Numbered from the stretch's first letter, positions 44,945-55,022 are shown. The stretch is DNA of 64,000 nt from Pseudanabaena sp. FACHB-2040 (GCF_014696715.1 NZ_JACJQO010000013.1:1-64000); one strand, 5' to 3'. Numbers and translations are program-made. The notes: generated from the sequence alone by a model not told the origin.

Positions 44945-45046
44945 CGGTTTTCTCCAGTGTTCAAAAAGCAGTTGAGCAGAAAATAGCTCCCAGCCTGTCA
45001 CAGCAGACAAAGGCGACAGTGAGATCCTGGGAGCAGTTCAAATGGC

Positions 45047-45364
45047 TTAGTAAGTTGTCATGCCTCGAATCAGGTAGCCCAATACCACGCCAATCACCAA
45101 CGCCCAAACCTGACCAGACTGAATAAAGGTATTCCAGGCATTCCCCATATCTCCCAGAACATCTTGATCAAACTGCTGGGCCAAAACCATCGCCTGGGCC
45201 TGTTCTCCGTTAGAAAGCAGGGTAGATACGGGCGAAAAGGCCGAGGAGGGAGCCCAGGAGAACCCCGACTCAGGCTCAGCAGTCCAGGGCAACATGATGC
45301 TATCTAGGCCATCGTCCCAACTATTGAAGGACTGAGCAGCCAAATCCCTTACAGCAAAATCCAT
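45047..45364 (-). CDS. Small C-terminally anchored protein, unknown
   Basis: 105 residues from ATG 45364. The first ~80 residues are soluble, acidic and Trp-containing (WDDGLDSIMLPWTAEPESGFSW). A C-terminal hydrophobic segment (VWALVIGVVLGYLIRGMTTY) would anchor it with the N-terminus in the cytoplasm. No family recognised. It lies between argH and the phosphatase gene on the same strand, with gaps of about 100 and 87 bases, so it is probably its own unit. Confidence 0.6.
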   Translation of the reverse strand: MDFAVRDLAAQSFNSWDDGLDSIMLPWTAEPESGFSWAPSSAFSPVSTLLSNGEQAQAMVLAQQFDQDVLGDMGNAWNTFIQSGQVWALVIGVVLGYLIRGMTTY

Positions 45365-45451
45365 AGTGCCACAGCCTTTGCAAAGATTTCACCCCAAAAC
45401 TATACACCAGCCCTTGACGACTGGTAGATAATTCGCTACTCCCCAGAAAAA

Positions 45452-46903
45452 TTAGCTCGCCAGATGCAGCTGCATCTCTGGCTTAACCCGCATAACGACC
45501 AAAGTCATGTCGTCGTCGTTGCGGCTCTCTTCGCCAATAAACCGCTGCAGCAGGTCAAAGAGGTACTGCAAAATGGCGTCTGCTGAGTTGCAGTTGCGGC
45601 AGGCCCACTGCAGCGCCTTGATCAGATTGTCCTCGTCAAAGCGCTCACCTTTGCGGTTAGCTGCTTCAGTAAAGCCATCGGTATAAAATACAACGGTGTC
45701 TCCCGGCTGCAGCTGCACCTGGGCCTCACGGTACTGGGTGTTCATATCTAGTCCCAGCAACATGCCAACCGTATCTAGCCGCGTGATGGTGTTGGTAGAC
45801 GCCTGCCAGAGAAAAGGTGGATTGTGGGCCGCATTACCATAGGAGAGAATGCGGCTCCTAGGGTCATACTCCGCATAAAACAGAGTCACGAACCGGTTAG
45901 AGTTTTCCAGATCCGTGTGCATGACGTAGTTGAGATGTTCCAAAATGCTGGCAGGCGAATGGCCGTTTAGCACCTCAGCCCGCAACATGCCCCGCAGCAT
46001 CGTCATAATCAGGCCAGCTGGCACCCCTTTGCCCATGACATCCCCAATGGCAAGGCTCCAAGCAGACAAGGACGACTGTTGCGCGTCGGGGTAGCGGAGC
46101 TGATCATAAGTGGTCGGAATAAAGTCGTAATAGTCACCGCCGACTTTGTTCGCCGTTAGGCAGCGAGCCGACAAATCCATGCCTTCGATAATGGGGCATT
46201 GCCGAGGCAACAACTGCAGCTGAATTTCTGCCCCAATCTCTAGCTCACGATCAAGCCGCTCTTTTTTGCGGAGGGCAACGGTCAGCTCATCATTTTCAAT
46301 AGCAACTGAGGTTTGGTCGGCCACCAGCCGCACCAGCTTTTGCCGGGTCTCGGTCCAGGTATAGTCTGGGTCGTGGCTAAAGACATACAGCCGCCCCCGC
46401 TCAACGTTGCGAACGATGATGGCGGTGCCAAAGATTTGAAAGTCTTCGCCCAGGTAACGGTTGACCTGGTGGTCTAGCGCCATCATCGCGTTTCGCCCCA
46501 GGGAGAGTGAGGCATTCCCCGCAGGTTGAGCAAAGCTGGCAGTCACCTGACGAGTAGCTGCCTCTAATGCCGAGCGAACGTCTTGGCAGTGATCGTCGCT
46601 TTGGCAGTGCAGTCGCTCCAGCCGTACCTGACCATCGGCTCGAAACAGCACCAGCGCCCCACCAGTGGCATCAGTTACCCGGCTGGCAATCATCGGGATC
46701 AGCTCAAGAAACTGGTTGAGGTTGTTTAAGCTCCGCAGAGCAAAGCCCAGGGAACTAAGCAAGTCCTGAATTTTGTACTGTTCTCGCTGCAGCCTTGCCA
46801 CTAACTCCTTGAGGGCAAACACCGGAGTTGACTCTGGCAAAGTATTACTGCCAGTGCTGTCGAAGGATTGTGAAGACCCTGGTGGTAGGGGAACAGCGGT
46901 CAT
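45452..46903 (-). CDS. GAF-PP2C (SpoIIE-type) serine/threonine phosphatase
   Basis: 483 residues from ATG 46903. Residues about 40-205 fit a GAF-like sensor domain. A short coiled linker (LRKKERLDRELEIGAEIQLQLLPR) is the usual entry to a SpoIIE-type PP2C domain: VGGDYYDF, LAIGDVMGKGVPAGLIMTMLRG, VFYTDGFTEAANRKGERF, DDDMTLVVMRV. All metal-binding Asp residues appear intact. These enzymes typically dephosphorylate anti-sigma-factor antagonists in partner switching; no kinase or STAS gene is adjacent. Soluble. Confidence 0.9.
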   Translation of the reverse strand: MTAVPLPPGSSQSFDSTGSNTLPESTPVFALKELVARLQREQYKIQDLLSSLGFALRSLNNLNQFLELIPMIASRVTDATGGALVLFRADGQVRLERLHCQSDDHCQDVRSALEAATRQVTASFAQPAGNASLSLGRNAMMALDHQVNRYLGEDFQIFGTAIIVRNVERGRLYVFSHDPDYTWTETRQKLVRLVADQTSVAIENDELTVALRKKERLDRELEIGAEIQLQLLPRQCPIIEGMDLSARCLTANKVGGDYYDFIPTTYDQLRYPDAQQSSLSAWSLAIGDVMGKGVPAGLIMTMLRGMLRAEVLNGHSPASILEHLNYVMHTDLENSNRFVTLFYAEYDPRSRILSYGNAAHNPPFLWQASTNTITRLDTVGMLLGLDMNTQYREAQVQLQPGDTVVFYTDGFTEAANRKGERFDEDNLIKALQWACRNCNSADAILQYLFDLLQRFIGEESRNDDDMTLVVMRVKPEMQLHLAS

Positions 46904-47400
46904 AAAGTTAGGATTCCAGAGGACTCAAGCAGGGCTCGACTGAATTATGAGTAGCTTGTAACCGATTTAGCCTTTCTAGAAGCTATTAAGACGCTTTTAG
47001 AAGCACCAATTTTGGAGACTAAGCATAACACTCCCTACGCTTTTGGATCACCTTCAACAAAAATTAAAAAATTAATGAAGGAGGCTCCTCACTTTTCAGC
47101 AAGTTTCGGGCTAATTCTAGTTAGGAGGGCGCACGGTAACAAGCCTCTTGGGAGTAACCTATCTCTGGCCCAAGGAAGATATCAACAGCTGCCGTTGAAC
47201 GACCTTTGGTTCACGCTCAACTCACGCTTGCGAAGGAAACAGCTTAAAGGAAGAACCAATAGAGAAACATTGGCTTGCTGAAATTTCTCCCCATTTTTTC
47301 TAAAAAAGCAGCTTTTAACCAGAAAACTCCACCACCACGTTTCCACTCAAGGCTTTCTTGCCCCAGTGGGCGGGGAAGCCGGGAGCGACTTGCGGTTATT
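46904..47400. other. Intergenic region between PP2C and cobK genes
   Basis: Low-GC stretch. A 90-codon frame at 47012-47281 has no good start, no recognisable domain and odd composition; I regard it as chance. No clear regulatory element. Confidence 0.45.
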
Positions 47401-48210
47401 TTAGCGGATTTGTTCTGAAGCAAGAGGGGCAATTACACCCAGTTGACGGCAAAATTCTAGCGCGATCGCAAGTGACTGGGTCTGCTGAGGGTAGCTGATT
47501 GGGGGCCGCTGCAAAACCACCAGCGGCACACCGAGGCTTTGAGCAACCTGGCGCTTGATCGCTTCTCCGCCCGCTGCACCTGAGGCTTTGGTCACCACAC
47601 AGGTAATTTGCCACTGCTGCCACAGCGCCCGTTCCAGAGCTTCGCTGACCGGCGGACGCAGAGCTATCAGGCGATCGGGGGTAAAACCCGCCGCCAGTGC
47701 CCCATTGAGCGCAGGCACAGAGGGCAAAATTCGGGCGAACAGCGTTGATCGGGTTTGCCACGCTTGAAAGGCGGGTAGCCAGCGGTAGCCCAGAGTCAGC
47801 AGCACCCGCTGCCCCTCTAAGTAAGCGCTGTTCAACAGAGAGTCTAGGCTGTCAAAGGCGACCTCAGGGGCGGCAGCCGCTGCCTGCAGCTCACTGCGCT
47901 CAAAGCGGAGATAGGGCAGCTGCAGGGTTTGGGCGGTTGCGATCGCAAGCCCCGAAATCTCCACTGCAAACGGATGGGACGCATCTAAAATTGCTGCAAC
48001 ATTTTCCTGCTGTAGAAAAGCTGGCAGGGTCGCTGCCGTCAGCTGGCCTACCCAAACTCGCAAGGTCGCCGCCACCGGGTAGAGCCCGCGGGCTGACGGG
48101 GTCGTTACCGTTACCGTGCAGGGAAGGTGCAGCGCCACCAAAGATCGGGCCAGTTCAGCACTTTCCCCAGTGCCACCAATCAACCAAACCCGAGGAGCAG
48201 ATTCGCCCAC
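47401..48210 (-). CDS. cobK: Precorrin-6A (cobalt-precorrin-6A) reductase
   Basis: 269 residues from GTG 48210. Reduces precorrin-6A in cobalamin ring synthesis. The N-terminal nucleotide site WLIGGTGESAELARSL, the ILDASHPFAVEIS motif and CVVTKASGAAGGEAIKRQVAQ (TKxSG) are diagnostic for CobK/CbiJ. It lies 12 bases after the methyltransferase gene on the same strand, a likely operon; no other cob gene is near, as is usual for dispersed cyanobacterial B12 genes. Confidence 0.92.
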   Translation of the reverse strand: MGESAPRVWLIGGTGESAELARSLVALHLPCTVTVTTPSARGLYPVAATLRVWVGQLTAATLPAFLQQENVAAILDASHPFAVEISGLAIATAQTLQLPYLRFERSELQAAAAAPEVAFDSLDSLLNSAYLEGQRVLLTLGYRWLPAFQAWQTRSTLFARILPSVPALNGALAAGFTPDRLIALRPPVSEALERALWQQWQITCVVTKASGAAGGEAIKRQVAQSLGVPLVVLQRPPISYPQQTQSLAIALEFCRQLGVIAPLASEQIR

Positions 48211-48222
48211 CCCGTTACCCCA

Positions 48223-48906
48223 TCACCACTTCACCTTATAGAGATGGAACGGGTCATAGTCTTTTTGAGACACAATCCGCGCACCGCTGCTTTTGATCAG
48301 GCGAGGCCAGGTTTCCAGCGGCTCTAACTGTACCTCAGCCCCCAAGTAAGTTTCTAAAATGGCCCAGTTTTCTGCCGATGGCTGGTCAGGGTCAATCACG
48401 TCAAAGACAAAAACACCCTCCGGCTTCAGCACCCGCTTGACCTGGGCCATCACGGTTTCCCAGTAATCCGGTGCATAGTAGCAGCTCACCCCGGTCGCAA
48501 CTACCAGATCAAAAAAGTTAGCCTCGTATTCTAGCTGGTGGGCAGGGGCCAGCTGACAGCTCTTGAAGAGTTTTGAGTTGAGCTGAGGCCCTCGGGAGAT
48601 TAGGGCTTTTTGTGCGATCTCACTGATCTCCTGCCCGTAAAACAGCGCCTCCCATTCCCGCCAGGGATAAATCAAAAAACTTACCCCACAGCCAATGTCC
48701 AGGCAGCGCTGCCCCCGGCGAGGCCGAGCCAACTCCCAAAAAGGAGCGGCAATGCGAGAGGTCAGCTGGCCCGAAGTCCACTCCCGAAAAATCGGCATCT
48801 CTTCCACTTCTGGCGGCAGATCAAAGGCTGCCCCCGAAAGCTCGCGGTCGTAGCGTCGGGCTACAGTCTGGATTTGCTCTGGTAAAGGAGAATTGCCGAT
48901 TTTCAA
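48223..48906 (-). CDS. Class I SAM-dependent methyltransferase
   Basis: 227 residues read from TTG 48906. SAM-binding motif I is CLDIGCGVSFLIYPWREWEA, motif II/post-I is LFYGQEIS, and FFDLVVATGVSCYYAPDY then VLKPEGVFVFDVIDPDQP completes the fold. This fits the general Methyltransf_11/25 group; the substrate cannot be deduced. Its C-terminus abuts cobK at 12 bases, hinting at a shared transcript, but the sequence is unlike the known corrin methyltransferases (CobI/J/M/L). Confidence 0.82.
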   Translation of the reverse strand: MKIGNSPLPEQIQTVARRYDRELSGAAFDLPPEVEEMPIFREWTSGQLTSRIAAPFWELARPRRGQRCLDIGCGVSFLIYPWREWEALFYGQEISEIAQKALISRGPQLNSKLFKSCQLAPAHQLEYEANFFDLVVATGVSCYYAPDYWETVMAQVKRVLKPEGVFVFDVIDPDQPSAENWAILETYLGAEVQLEPLETWPRLIKSSGARIVSQKDYDPFHLYKVKW

Positions 48907-48997
48907 GGGGTAGCCATAGGAACTAAGGACACAGAGAAGTCAGTTATAGAGAAGCCAATAGGGCAGGGGTCAGCCTTAGGCTGCTCCCAAACTCCGA

Positions 48998-49180
48998 CTA
49001 GCCCTTAAGCGCACGATTGAAATTTTGCCGATAGGATCTATTCACCATCAGAAACAGCGGCCAGAGCAGAGTCAGCTGCAGCTTCCCCTGGCTAAAGTTG
49101 GTGCGGTGAAAGCCCTTCCAAAACTTCCACGCCCCACCCCCGTAAAGCGTCAGCACTACCAGAGCAACTAAAGGTTCCAT
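48998..49180 (-). CDS. Small one- to two-helix membrane protein
   Basis: 60 residues from ATG 49180, preceded by AGGAG at 7 bases, which decides the start over an upstream in-frame alternative (49237). Sequence has a hydrophobic N-terminal helix (EPLVALVVLTLYGGGAWKFW), a basic patch (KGFHRTNFSQGKLQLT), and a second hydrophobic stretch (LLWPLFLMVNRSY). Looks like a conserved cyanobacterial small membrane protein; no family name recalled. Confidence 0.6.
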   Translation of the reverse strand: MEPLVALVVLTLYGGGAWKFWKGFHRTNFSQGKLQLTLLWPLFLMVNRSYRQNFNRALKG

Positions 49181-49520
49181 ATCAGGTCTCCTGATTAACC
49201 CACAAAAGTCTACCTTCTCAAATACTAGCCTTTGCACTTCAGCTCTGCTGGCTTTGCCTAGGCTCCCGGCAGCACTGCGTTAAAGAGCAAGCCTCAATTC
49301 TAAAGTCGCAGGGGGTGCAGTGACTGTAGAAGAGTGAACGGCGTTTGCCAGGATTCGGGCGCTATCCTAAACATCAAGACCTGAAACGTCGTGAAGACAG
49401 CCTAAGCCAAAGATCGTGGACTGTGGAGAGGGGTTTACCCCTTACTCCTGCATCCTAAGACTTTACAAGGCTGAGGCCGCCAAGGGATTTGCATCTAACT
49501 AGCAGCAGGAAGGAGGATTT
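49181..49520. other. Leader/intergenic region before the fused nucleotidyltransferase gene
   Basis: No gene supported. The right end contains AGGAAGGAGGATTTATG, an excellent Shine-Dalgarno for the gene at 49521. AGGGG-TTTA-CCCCT near 49437 is a small stem. Confidence 0.45.
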
Positions 49521-52049
49521 ATGAGAGCGGTTCTGATGGCCGGAGGTTCAGGAACTCGGCTACGCCCACTCACCTGTGATTTGCCCAAGCCCATGGTTCC
49601 TATCTTAAACCGGCCAATCGCAGAGCACATTGTCAATCTCCTCAAGCGCAACGGCATTTCAGAAATCATTGCCACCCTGCACTACCTGCCCGACATCATG
49701 CGGGACCATTTTCAGGACGGTCAGGACTTCGGCGTTCAAATGACCTATGCGGTCGAGGAAGATCAGCCCCTAGGTACCGCTGGCTGCGTCAAAAACATTG
49801 CCGAACTGCTAGACGACACCTTCTTCGTCATCAGCGGAGACGCGGTTACCGACTTTGATCTGGAGGCAGCCCTGCGGTTCCACCGGGAAAAAGGATCCAA
49901 AGCTACCCTGGTGCTAACTCGAGTGCCAAACCCGATCGAGTTTGGCGTTGTCATCACCGACGGGGCAGATCGCATTACCCGCTTTCTAGAAAAGCCTTCT
50001 ACCAGCGAGATCTTCTCCGATACGGTCAATACCGGCACCTACATTCTGGAACCTGAGGTACTAGACTACCTGCCCGAAAACCAGGAATCTGACTTTTCCA
50101 AGGATCTCTTTCCCCTACTGCTGGAAAAGGGCGAACCCATGTTTGGCTATGTTGCCGAGGGCTACTGGTGCGACGTGGGTCATCTAGAGGCCTATCGTGA
50201 GGCTCAGTACGATGCCCTCTACGGCAAAGTTCATCTGGATCTGCCGTATTCCGAAAAGTCTGCAGGCATTTGGATTGGGCAAAATACCTTTATTGACTCC
50301 ACTGCGACCCTTCATCCTCCCGTTTTAATCGGCAGCAACTGCCGCATCGGAGCTCGGGCCAATCTAGAGCCCGGCACCGTGATTGGCGATAACGTCACCA
50401 TTGGCAGCGATGCCGATCTCAAGCGCCCCATTCTCTGGAATGGCAGCATCATTGGCGATGAGGTCCACCTGCGGGCCTGCACCATCTCACGAGGCGTACG
50501 GGTAGACAGACGCTCCCACATTTTGGAGGGAGCCGTTGTCGGGCCGCTTTCCAACATTGGGGAAGAAGCCCAAATTAATCCTGGCGTACGCGTTTGGCCC
50601 AACAAACACGTTGAGTCAGGAGCCACGCTCAACATCAATTTGATATGGGGCAACACGGCCCAGCGCAACCTGTTTGGCCAGCGGGGAGTTACCGGCTTAG
50701 CCAACGTCGATATCACCCCCGAATTTGCCGTCAAGCTCGGGGCAGCTTATGGCTCTACGCTAAAACCCGGAGCCCACGTTACAGTTTCTCGCGACCAGCG
50801 CAGCATCTCCCGCATGGTCACCCGATCTCTGATTGCTGGACTGATGTCAGTTGGCGTCAATGTCCGTAACTTAGAAGCAACTGCTATTCCGGTAGCCCGC
50901 ACAGTTTTGGCTAACCTAAAAGTATCAGGCGGCATCCACGTTCGTCTCCACCCCGATCGACCCGACCACATTCTGGTTGAGTTTTTTGACGAGTACGGCA
51001 TTGATATTCCTAAGAGCAAGGAGAAGAAAATCGAAGGGGCTTACTTTAAGGAAGATTTTCGCCGCTCTCCCATCAATGAAATTGGTACCGTGTCTTACCC
51101 CACGCGACTGGTCGATACCTATGCCACGGCCTTTGAGCACCATCTCAATATCGGGGCCGTGCGCCACAGTAAGTCCAAAGTCGTCATTGACTATGCCTAT
51201 GCGGTCTCTGGAGCAGTGCTGCCTGAGCTGCTGACTAAGTTCGGCTGTGATGCCGTGGTGCTCAATGCCAGTCTGCGGCAGACGGCCCCGGCTGCTGCTG
51301 AACGGGACATCATGCTAGGACAATTGGGGCAGGTCGTGCAGGCGCTGCGGGCCACCTTTGGGGCGCAGGTTTCAGCCAATGGCGAACAGCTGGTTTTAGT
51401 CGATGAAGTCGGAACGGCTATTCGGGGGGAAACGCTCACCGCGCTTATGACCCACCTGATTTTGACCACCCAGCCTCGGGGCACTGTTGTTGTGCCTATT
51501 CACGCGACCGGAGCCGTTGAGCACATTGCCCGACGTCATGGCGGACAGGTGATTCGCACGAAGGCCAATCCAACTGCTTTAATGGAAGCCTGTCAGGCAA
51601 ATTTCAATGTGGTGCTGGGGGGCAGCGGTGATATGGGATTTATTTTTCCGCATCTCCATCCTGGCTTCGACGCGATGTTTTGCATCGCCAAGCTGATTGA
51701 AATCTTGACAATTCAGGAGCGATCGCTCGGACAACTCTGGTCAGAGCTGCCTCGGGTTTCCCACCGGCATCAGACCCTGCGCTGTCCCTGGATCGTCAAA
51801 GGAGCGCTGATGCGGTATCTGGTCGAGAGCCATCCACCGGAAAATCTAGAGCTGATCGATGGCGTGAAGGTGCTGGGTGACACGCCCGGTGATTGGGTGC
51901 TGATCTTGCCCGATGCAGGAGAGCCGCTGGTGCACATCTTTGTTAACAGCGAAAACCGCGCCTGGATGGACGAAAAACTGCGAGAGTATCAAACGCGAAT
52001 ACAAACGTTTATCGAAAAGGAACAGGGCATGAAGGAGGCTATGGCATGA
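49521..52049 (+). CDS. Sugar-1-phosphate nucleotidyltransferase fused to a degenerate phosphohexomutase domain
   Basis: 842 residues from ATG 49521 with strong SD GGAGG. Residues 1-235 form the nucleotidyltransferase: [32 protein letters not shown], and [12 protein letters not shown]. Residues about 245-370 form a left-handed beta-helix of hexapeptides. Residues about 380-830 have the phosphoglucomutase/phosphomannomutase fold. Its phosphoserine loop reads [14 protein letters not shown] (about 469-482) instead of a TASHNP-type loop, and the metal loop near 625-635 reads [11 protein letters not shown] rather than DxDxDR. So the mutase half looks inactive. Family members are often called mannose-1-phosphate guanylyltransferase; the sugar is unproven here. 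Confidence 0.85.
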   Translation: MRAVLMAGGSGTRLRPLTCDLPKPMVPILNRPIAEHIVNLLKRNGISEIIATLHYLPDIMRDHFQDGQDFGVQMTYAVEEDQPLGTAGCVKNIAELLDDTFFVISGDAVTDFDLEAALRFHREKGSKATLVLTRVPNPIEFGVVITDGADRITRFLEKPSTSEIFSDTVNTGTYILEPEVLDYLPENQESDFSKDLFPLLLEKGEPMFGYVAEGYWCDVGHLEAYREAQYDALYGKVHLDLPYSEKSAGIWIGQNTFIDSTATLHPPVLIGSNCRIGARANLEPGTVIGDNVTIGSDADLKRPILWNGSIIGDEVHLRACTISRGVRVDRRSHILEGAVVGPLSNIGEEAQINPGVRVWPNKHVESGATLNINLIWGNTAQRNLFGQRGVTGLANVDITPEFAVKLGAAYGSTLKPGAHVTVSRDQRSISRMVTRSLIAGLMSVGVNVRNLEATAIPVARTVLANLKVSGGIHVRLHPDRPDHILVEFFDEYGIDIPKSKEKKIEGAYFKEDFRRSPINEIGTVSYPTRLVDTYATAFEHHLNIGAVRHSKSKVVIDYAYAVSGAVLPELLTKFGCDAVVLNASLRQTAPAAAERDIMLGQLGQVVQALRATFGAQVSANGEQLVLVDEVGTAIRGETLTALMTHLILTTQPRGTVVVPIHATGAVEHIARRHGGQVIRTKANPTALMEACQANFNVVLGGSGDMGFIFPHLHPGFDAMFCIAKLIEILTIQERSLGQLWSELPRVSHRHQTLRCPWIVKGALMRYLVESHPPENLELIDGVKVLGDTPGDWVLILPDAGEPLVHIFVNSENRAWMDEKLREYQTRIQTFIEKEQGMKEAMA

Positions 52050-52522
52050 ATAGCTGCATTTTGATGGCGGACATTATTCAATCCCCCCAACTGCGCTACA
52101 CCTCAGACAACCAGACCCCCATAGCTGAGTTTGTGGTGCAGTTTCCCGGTCCCCGACCAGAAGATACGCCCTCTCAGCTCAAGGTGATTGGCTGGGGCAA
52201 CCTGGCTCAAGAAATTCAGGAAAACTACCACGAGGGTGATCGGGTACTGCTAGAAGGCCGGCTAGGCATGAACACCGTCGATCGACCCGAAGGGTTTAAG
52301 GAGAAGCGGGCAGAAATGACGGTGCAGCGCATTCATCGCCTGAGTGCCCTAGGAGAACTGTCTATGCCTCCTAGCCCACCGTCTCCGGCCCTAACTGCTC
52401 AGACCCCAGCCCCGGCTCCAGCGCCTTCTCGAGCGTCCACAACTTCTGCCCCTGGCAGCTTTAGTACAAGCACAACATCGGGCGGCGAGGCAGAACCTGA
52501 CTACGATGACATCCCGTTCTGA
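52046..52522 (+). CDS. ssb: Single-stranded DNA-binding protein
   Basis: 158 residues from ATG 52046, overlapping the previous stop by 4 bases (ATGA). OB-fold residues 1-105 ([61 protein letters not shown]). A Pro/Ala/Ser-rich linker follows, then an acidic tip DYDDIPF, the interaction tail that recruits replication and repair proteins. Coupling to a sugar nucleotidyltransferase gene is unusual but probably just packing. A long stem-loop at 52529-52570 follows. Confidence 0.93.
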   Translation: MNSCILMADIIQSPQLRYTSDNQTPIAEFVVQFPGPRPEDTPSQLKVIGWGNLAQEIQENYHEGDRVLLEGRLGMNTVDRPEGFKEKRAEMTVQRIHRLSALGELSMPPSPPSPALTAQTPAPAPAPSRASTTSAPGSFSTSTTSGGEAEPDYDDIPF

Positions 52523-52528
52523 TTGATT

Positions 52529-52570
52529 CAGTCCAGATAGGACTCCTCTAAAGGAGTCTTGTCTGGACTG
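52529..52570. terminator. Long interrupted stem-loop after ssb
   Basis: CAGTCCAGA (52529-52537) pairs with TCTGGACTG (52562-52570). Inside, GGACTCC/GGAGTC forms a second stem with a short loop. It lies between convergent genes and probably ends transcription from both; no U-run. Confidence 0.65.
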
Positions 52571-52583
52571 AGCGACCCAAGCT

Positions 52584-52949
52584 CTAAATAAAGTCCTGTA
52601 AAAACTCGTAAGGCTCGTCGTCCCAGCAGGGTTCAGGGTAGAGGCGGCGTAAGTACTGATGGATATCTGCTTCGATTTCGGTGAGCTGGTCGTGGGCAAA
52701 GATATCGACCAATGCCTGAATGTCGCGCGATCGCAACGGCGATAGCGGACCGGCATGGGTCAGCGAAAAGCTCAGTGGCAATGTCAGGACTTCCTCACCC
52801 TCCTGAGCCTTTTGCCTCTTCTGCTCAACCAAGGGCTGGGTCGGCTTACTCGGCCGTGAAATCTGCTTCTGCTCCGAGGCCCTACTAAACTGCAGCAGGC
52901 CCTGCACATAAGTGTCATAGCCTCCTTGAGGAATGCCAGATGGTTCCAT
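52584..52949 (-). CDS. Hypothetical protein, 121 aa
   Basis: From ATG 52949. Disordered N-terminal half with Gln/Lys/Pro (SRPSKPTQPLVEQKRQKAQEG), then an ordered stretch THAGPLSPLRSRDIQALVDIFAHDQLTEIEADIHQYLRRL ending YPEPCWDDEPYEFLQDFI. No signal peptide or membrane segment. Not recognised. The acidic, aromatic C-terminus and conserved-looking helix suggest a real, conserved cyanobacterial protein. Converges on ssb. Confidence 0.55.
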   Translation of the reverse strand: MEPSGIPQGGYDTYVQGLLQFSRASEQKQISRPSKPTQPLVEQKRQKAQEGEEVLTLPLSFSLTHAGPLSPLRSRDIQALVDIFAHDQLTEIEADIHQYLRRLYPEPCWDDEPYEFLQDFI

Positions 52950-53143
52950 GAGTGATCTTTAACTCCCCGGCGAGCGGTACTCCATCACAGGCCGAATTTT
53001 CACAAATCTTGACAGCTTTTTTAGTGTAGCGACTGCTTTGCTGTGGCGCTGTATAGCTTTAGTATTATTTCCGAGGCCAAGTACCGGGTTACCAGGCCGC
53101 TAGACGTTTCATCAGCCAAGTCAGAGCACTGCAGCGCCGCCGC

Positions 53144-53854
53144 TTACCTTAACAGGGTAGCCAGATCTACCATTGGCTCCTGCAGGCTCACTCCGAAGAC
53201 CTGAGCAAAGGCTGTCGCGACAACCGGGCGCACCTGCTCAACATCAATCCCTGGGCAAAACTGATGAAGGCTGCCAACCGGCTTATCAACAATACCGCAG
53301 GGCACAATCCGCTGAAATCCAGCCAAGTCAGAGCATACGTTTAGAGCAAACCCGTGCATCGTAATCCAGCGGCTGACCTTAATTCCAATCGCCGCCACCT
53401 TATAGCCGTCAATCCACACACCCGTCAAACCCGCAACTCGGGTGCCAACTAGTCCCCATTGGCTCAAGGTCTGAATCACTACCTCCTCAAGCTGCCTCAG
53501 ATACCAGTGCAGGTCGAGCTGAAACCTCTTTAAGTCCAGAACCGGATAGCCTACCAGCTGTCCAGGGCAGTGGTATGTGACTTCTCCACCCCGCTCAATC
53601 CGGTAAAGCGAATGTCCCTCCTGGTCAGGGTCAAATTTAATTAAACTCGGGTCTGCTCCCTGGCCTAAGGTATAAACCGGTGGATGCTCTAGGAGCATTA
53701 AAACATCCGAAGACAGGCCTGCTTTCTTATGTTGCACCAGCGATTGCTGCCATCTCCAAGCCGTTTCATAAGGAACTAGGCCCAGGTTGTAGAGGGTGCA
53801 GATGCGATCGCCCGGAATCGGTCTCTGAACATCGCAAATCTCTCTTCGGACCAT
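53144..53854 (-). CDS. lipB: Lipoyl(octanoyl) transferase
   Basis: 236 residues from ATG 53854 (GTG one codon upstream also open). Transfers octanoate from acyl carrier protein to E2 and GcvH lysines. Motifs: [50 protein letters not shown] (with the catalytic Lys region) and [15 protein letters not shown] with the active-site Cys. All are intact. Stands alone; LipA is not in the window. Confidence 0.95.
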   Translation of the reverse strand: MVRREICDVQRPIPGDRICTLYNLGLVPYETAWRWQQSLVQHKKAGLSSDVLMLLEHPPVYTLGQGADPSLIKFDPDQEGHSLYRIERGGEVTYHCPGQLVGYPVLDLKRFQLDLHWYLRQLEEVVIQTLSQWGLVGTRVAGLTGVWIDGYKVAAIGIKVSRWITMHGFALNVCSDLAGFQRIVPCGIVDKPVGSLHQFCPGIDVEQVRPVVATAFAQVFGVSLQEPMVDLATLLR

Positions 53855-54034
53855 CACTGCAAACCTCTTCTAAGACCTATTAAAAGCCACTGAGAATCTA
53901 CTGAAATCCTTATTTAACAGCCTTTTCGAAATCAAGAATTACTAACGGATGCAAAGGATCTTAACGGAGACTGTCGTACAAAATACAAGGTGCTAGGGTG
54001 AAAACATAAGCCGACATTTTGAAGGAGGCGCTGT

Positions 54035-54694
54035 ATGAAGCTCGTTATCCAGGGTAAAAACATCGAGGTCACAGATGCCATTCACGACTATGTGGAGCAA
54101 AAGATTTCCAAAGCAGTCAGCCACTTTAAACACCTGACTAATGAAGTCGATGTGCACCTGTCCGTCGCTCGCAATCCCCGGATAAGTCCCAAGCAATCGG
54201 CTGAAGTCACCCTATATGTCGATGGCGCTGTCGTGCGAGCTGAAGAAAGCAGCGAGAACCTATACGCCAGTATTGACTTAGTCGCCGATAAAATTAGCCG
54301 TCAGCTGCGCAAATACAAAGAAAAGCGCCAGGACAAAAAACATCCTGCAGCCAAGCCCAACGATGCTTTTATCCGTCAAATCGCAGCCTCGGATGTATCC
54401 GCTGTTTTAGAGAGCCGAGAGCCCGAGCTGCCCTCAGAGGTCGTGCGATCCAAATACTTCGCAATGCCTCCCATGACGGTAGAAGAAGCCTTAGAACAGC
54501 TAGAACTTGTCGATCACGACTTCTACATGTTCCTTAACTCCGATAGCGGAGAAATCAACGTTATCTACGAACGCAACCACGGTGGCTATGGCTTGATCCA
54601 GCCCCGCAACGCTAAAAGCAACGGTCATCAAAACGGCAATGGCAATCACTCGGCCGACAAAGTCGCCAGTCCCGAAGCTGCCAAAGTCTCTTAA
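54035..54694 (+). CDS. hpf: Long-form ribosome hibernation factor (Hpf/LrtA)
   Basis: 219 residues from ATG 54035, SD GAAGGAGG. N-terminal ribosome-binding S30AE domain (residues 1-105: [60 protein letters not shown]). The C-terminal dimerisation domain (about 143-205: [53 protein letters not shown]) makes it the long type that forms 100S ribosomes. In cyanobacteria the gene is known as lrtA, a light-repressed transcript. An Asn/Gly-rich tail ends it. Confidence 0.95.
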   Translation: MKLVIQGKNIEVTDAIHDYVEQKISKAVSHFKHLTNEVDVHLSVARNPRISPKQSAEVTLYVDGAVVRAEESSENLYASIDLVADKISRQLRKYKEKRQDKKHPAAKPNDAFIRQIAASDVSAVLESREPELPSEVVRSKYFAMPPMTVEEALEQLELVDHDFYMFLNSDSGEINVIYERNHGGYGLIQPRNAKSNGHQNGNGNHSADKVASPEAAKVS

Positions 54695-54708
54695 ACCTGC
54701 CTGAACTT

Positions 54709-54741
54709 AAAGGGATGGACAACTTACTTGTCCATCCCTTT
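54709..54741. terminator. Bidirectional terminator between hpf and glutaredoxin genes
   Basis: AAAGGGATGGAC (54709-54720) and GTCCATCCCTTT (54730-54741) are perfect 12-bp arms with a 9-base loop. A/T ends on both sides give U-tracts in either direction. Confidence 0.85.
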
Positions 54742-54752
54742 GGCGTAAAAAT

Positions 54753-55022
54753 CTAGATTGAGCTGACTGCCAGCATAGAATCTAGCCGCCCTGCAGCTTC
54801 GAGATCGTGCAGATCATCACAGCCACCAACATGCTGGTCGTTAATAAAGACCTGCGGCAAGCTGCGACGACCGTTTGCCCGCTCAGACATTTCTGAGCGA
54901 GCCACTTCATCCCCATCAATACAGTGTTCCGTGTAATCTACGCCCTTGCGATCTAATAAGCCCTTAGCCCGAATACAGAAAGGACATCGGCTCCAGGTGT
55001 AGATTTCAACTTTTGACGCCAT
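54753..55022 (-). CDS. grxC: Glutaredoxin 3
   Basis: 89 residues from ATG 55022. Dithiol active site CPFC (C13-C16) in YTWSRCPFCIRAKGLL, the cis-Pro motif SLPQVFINDQHVGGCDDLHDL for glutathione binding, and usual Grx length. Uses glutathione to reduce disulfides and ribonucleotide reductase-type substrates in the cytoplasm. Converges on hpf. Confidence 0.93.
   Translation of the reverse strand: MASKVEIYTWSRCPFCIRAKGLLDRKGVDYTEHCIDGDEVARSEMSERANGRRSLPQVFINDQHVGGCDDLHDLEAAGRLDSMLAVSSI

Noticed and set aside
47012-47281. 89-codon plus-strand frame between the PP2C and cobK genes
   Set aside because: Codon for Leu as start without ribosome-binding site, basic low-order composition and no domain; judged chance.
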